A DNA stretch of 64,000 nucleotides, taken from positions 11,071-75,070 of the forward strand of contig JBKPNX010000096.1 of NCBI GenBank assembly GCA_046732855.1, written 5' to 3'. Below the pieces are notes generated by a model, which worked only from the letters and a program-made list of their open reading frames with translations, was not told where the DNA came from and did not search any database. The first letter of the stretch is position 1. Each line of letters opens with the position of its first letter. The stretch comes from JBKPNX01 sp046732855. Its GTDB lineage: Bacteria > Pseudomonadota > Alphaproteobacteria > Geminicoccales > Geminicoccaceae. Shown here piece by piece: positions 61,366 to 64,000 of the stretch. Made by a program: the position numbers and the translations under genes.

Positions 61366-62214
61366 TCACGCCTTCAGCAGCCGGGCGTGGTGGGCGACGT
61401 GTTCGGACATGAAGCTGGCCATGAAATAATAGCTGTGATCGTAGCCGGCCTGATAGCGCAGGGTGAGCGGGACGCCGGCGGCGCGGCAGGCCTCCTGGAG
61501 CAGGTGCGGCTTGAGCTGCTCCGCGAGGAAATCGTCCGCCGCGCCCTGATCGATCAGGACGTCGCTCGACCACCCGCCGCGCGCGGCCAGCTCTGTGGCA
61601 TCGTACTCCCGCCAGGTCTCGCGATCGCCGCCGAGATAGCCCGAAAACGCCTTCTCGCCCCAGGGGCTCTGCATCGGCGCCGCGATCGGCGCGAACGCGG
61701 AGAGCGAGCGGTAGCGCTCGGGGTTGCGGAGCGCGCAGACGAGCGCGCCGTGGCCGCCCATGGAATGCCCGAAGATCCCCTGGCGTGCCCGGTCCACCGG
61801 GAATCTCGCCTCGATCAGCGCTGGCAGTTCCCTGGTCACGTAACTGTACATGCGGTAGTGGCGCGCCCATGGTTCTTCGGTGGCATCGACGTAGAACCCG
61901 GCGCCGCTGCCGAAATCATAGCTATCATGCTCGCCCGGAAAGTCCGTCCCACGCGGGCTCGTGTCCGGCGCGACGATGATCAGGCCATGCTCGGCAGCAT
62001 GGCGCTGGGCGCCGGCCTTTTCGGTGAAATTGGCCCAGGTGCAGGTCAGGCCGGACAGCCAGTACAGCACCGGGACCGGACCGTGCGCCGCCTGTGGGGG
62101 CTGATAGACCGCGAACTCCATCGCACATCGCGTGGCGCTCGACTCGTGCCGGTAGACGCCCTGAATCCCGCCGAAGCAGCGATGCTGCTTCAGCGTGGTC
62201 ACGTCCTCGGCCAT
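61366..62214 (-). CDS. fghA: S-formylglutathione hydrolase
   Basis: A 282-residue alpha/beta-hydrolase that releases formate and glutathione from S-formylglutathione. The nucleophile Ser is in IFGHSMGGHGALVC. The rest of the triad is Asp in DQGAADDFL and His in AGYDHSYYF. LSGLTCTWANFTEKAGAQRH is the family-typical oxyanion region. It lies 43 bases downstream of the class III alcohol dehydrogenase gene, so they form an operon for formaldehyde oxidation. Confidence 0.95.
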   Translation of the reverse strand: MAEDVTTLKQHRCFGGIQGVYRHESSATRCAMEFAVYQPPQAAHGPVPVLYWLSGLTCTWANFTEKAGAQRHAAEHGLIIVAPDTSPRGTDFPGEHDSYDFGSGAGFYVDATEEPWARHYRMYSYVTRELPALIEARFPVDRARQGIFGHSMGGHGALVCALRNPERYRSLSAFAPIAAPMQSPWGEKAFSGYLGGDRETWREYDATELAARGGWSSDVLIDQGAADDFLAEQLKPHLLQEACRAAGVPLTLRYQAGYDHSYYFMASFMSEHVAHHARLLKA

Positions 62215-62257
62215 GGCTGCCCCGACGTGGTTGACGCGGGTGAGGCCCGGCGCACGC

Positions 62258-63367
<1,110 letters not shown>

Positions 63368-63595
63368 GGTCGCCTCCCCGCTCTCCAAACTCCCCCGTGA
63401 ACCTGTCAGACTGCACCGGCGGTGACAAGGCCTTCGGCGCAGGCGGATAGGCTCGTCCTAAGCTCCAGTCGTCCGCGCGCAGCCCTCGGTCGGTGGTTAA
63501 TTGTTGTGAAGGCTATTCTATCTGTGGTTTAGTGGAGGCATTCTTTCTCGAGGGAGAAGCCGGGGTCACGGGCTCAGGCTAACGGAGACGAGCGA

Positions 63596-63886
63596 ATGAC
63601 GGCCTTCGGCACCGACGTCCTCAGGCTGACGGTCGACCTGCTACCTTTGCTGCTCGCCTTCCCGCTTGCCCGGCTCGCGCGCGGTGTTGCAAACCGGTTT
63701 CTTGTGATCTTGAATCTGTGCCTGTTCATGGAGCTGCTGACCACGCTGGTCGACTCGGGCTACCGATTCGGCGACCTGTTGCTCGCGCGGCTTGTGGCAA
63801 GCGGCCTGCAGATCGGCGTCGCAGTCGCGGCGATCGTGCTCTGGCGCCGTTGGCGCTCTGCAACGGAAAGCGTGACCGTGCACTGA
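63596..63886 (+). CDS. Small membrane protein
   Basis: A 96-residue protein with three hydrophobic stretches (TVDLLPLLLAFPLARLARG, FLVILNLCLFMELLTTLV, LQIGVAVAAIVLWRRW). No family is recognised. ATG 63596 has CGGAGA upstream. It lies between the formaldehyde operon and a tRNA-Glu gene. Its small size and simple composition leave some doubt. Confidence 0.55.
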   Translation: MTAFGTDVLRLTVDLLPLLLAFPLARLARGVANRFLVILNLCLFMELLTTLVDSGYRFGDLLLARLVASGLQIGVAVAAIVLWRRWRSATESVTVH

Positions 63887-63952
63887 GCGCTGCCGCCGCG
63901 TCCGCGGGTTCCGTCGGGCGGAGCCTTGAATCCTGGAAACGCGCAGCAACAT

Positions 63953-64000
63953 TGGCGTCCCCACCGGGAATCGAACCCGGGTTTTCGCCTTGAAAGGGCG
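63953..64000 (-). tRNA. tRNA-Glu (anticodon TTC), 3' part
   Basis: Only the 3' part is in the window. On the minus strand it reads the anticodon loop CTTTCAA (anticodon TTC, Glu), the variable region, a T-arm (CCCGGGTTCGATTCCCGG) and the acceptor 3' strand GGGGACG followed by CCA, which is encoded. The anticodon stem's GGCG side is present; the 5' half lies beyond position 64000. Confidence 0.9.

Overview
The window is high-GC, densely coded DNA that fits an alphaproteobacterium, probably Rhodospirillales or Geminicoccales-like (inference). The signs are a molybdenum NAD-linked formate dehydrogenase, glutathione-dependent formaldehyde oxidation, a LIV-type ABC operon with a linked acyl-CoA synthetase, CcmI, and a tRNA-Glu with an encoded CCA end. 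I saw no rRNA, CRISPR array, integrase or insertion sequence.

Left part (1-17 kb): the end of an Ldh-family dehydrogenase and a lactonase-type amidohydrolase come first. Then follow a formate dehydrogenase locus (NuoE-NuoF fused beta subunit, a tiny membrane protein, the molybdopterin alpha subunit), a methyltransferase, an SDR, a transketolase split into two coupled genes, an exported two-domain cyclase whose start looks frameshifted, a D-2-hydroxyacid dehydrogenase, a TerC protein, a small conserved protein and AidB.

Transport operon (17.3-22.9 kb): acyl-CoA synthetase, livG, a fused nucleotidyltransferase-HEPN protein, livH and livM are tightly coupled. No substrate-binding protein or LivF follows. 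A low-GC patch and an amidase come next.

Surface polysaccharide locus (about 25.2-51.3 kb): it holds a GT39-like membrane transferase, two methyltransferases, a Wzx flippase, two GT4 and one GT2 transferases, a GMC oxidoreductase fused to an NAD-epimerase, an AsnB amidotransferase, a UDP-HexNAc dehydrogenase, a Wzy/O-antigen ligase with a second decayed copy, two SGNH hydrolases and an NAD-dependent epimerase. Inside it lies a two-gene minus-strand module: a phage tail-fibre-like protein built of 66-residue repeats and an exported LamG/beta-helix protein. The module has its own promoter and a palindrome over the -10. The sugar genes suggest a polymer with an amidated amino-uronic acid. No priming transferase or export/copolymerase genes are present.

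Right part (51.4-64 kb): a cytidine deaminase-purine nucleoside phosphorylase fusion overlaps deoC (nucleoside salvage). Then come ccmI, a DUF4168 protein, a phasin-like small protein, a MazG-type pyrophosphohydrolase, a secreted hypothetical protein, alaS, a DUF924 protein, S-formylglutathione hydrolase with class III alcohol dehydrogenase (formaldehyde to formate, completed by the formate dehydrogenase at the left end), a small membrane protein and a partial tRNA-Glu.

Starts were chosen by eye from Shine-Dalgarno matches, overlaps and where conserved sequence begins. Family names rest on recognised motifs; no database search was run.
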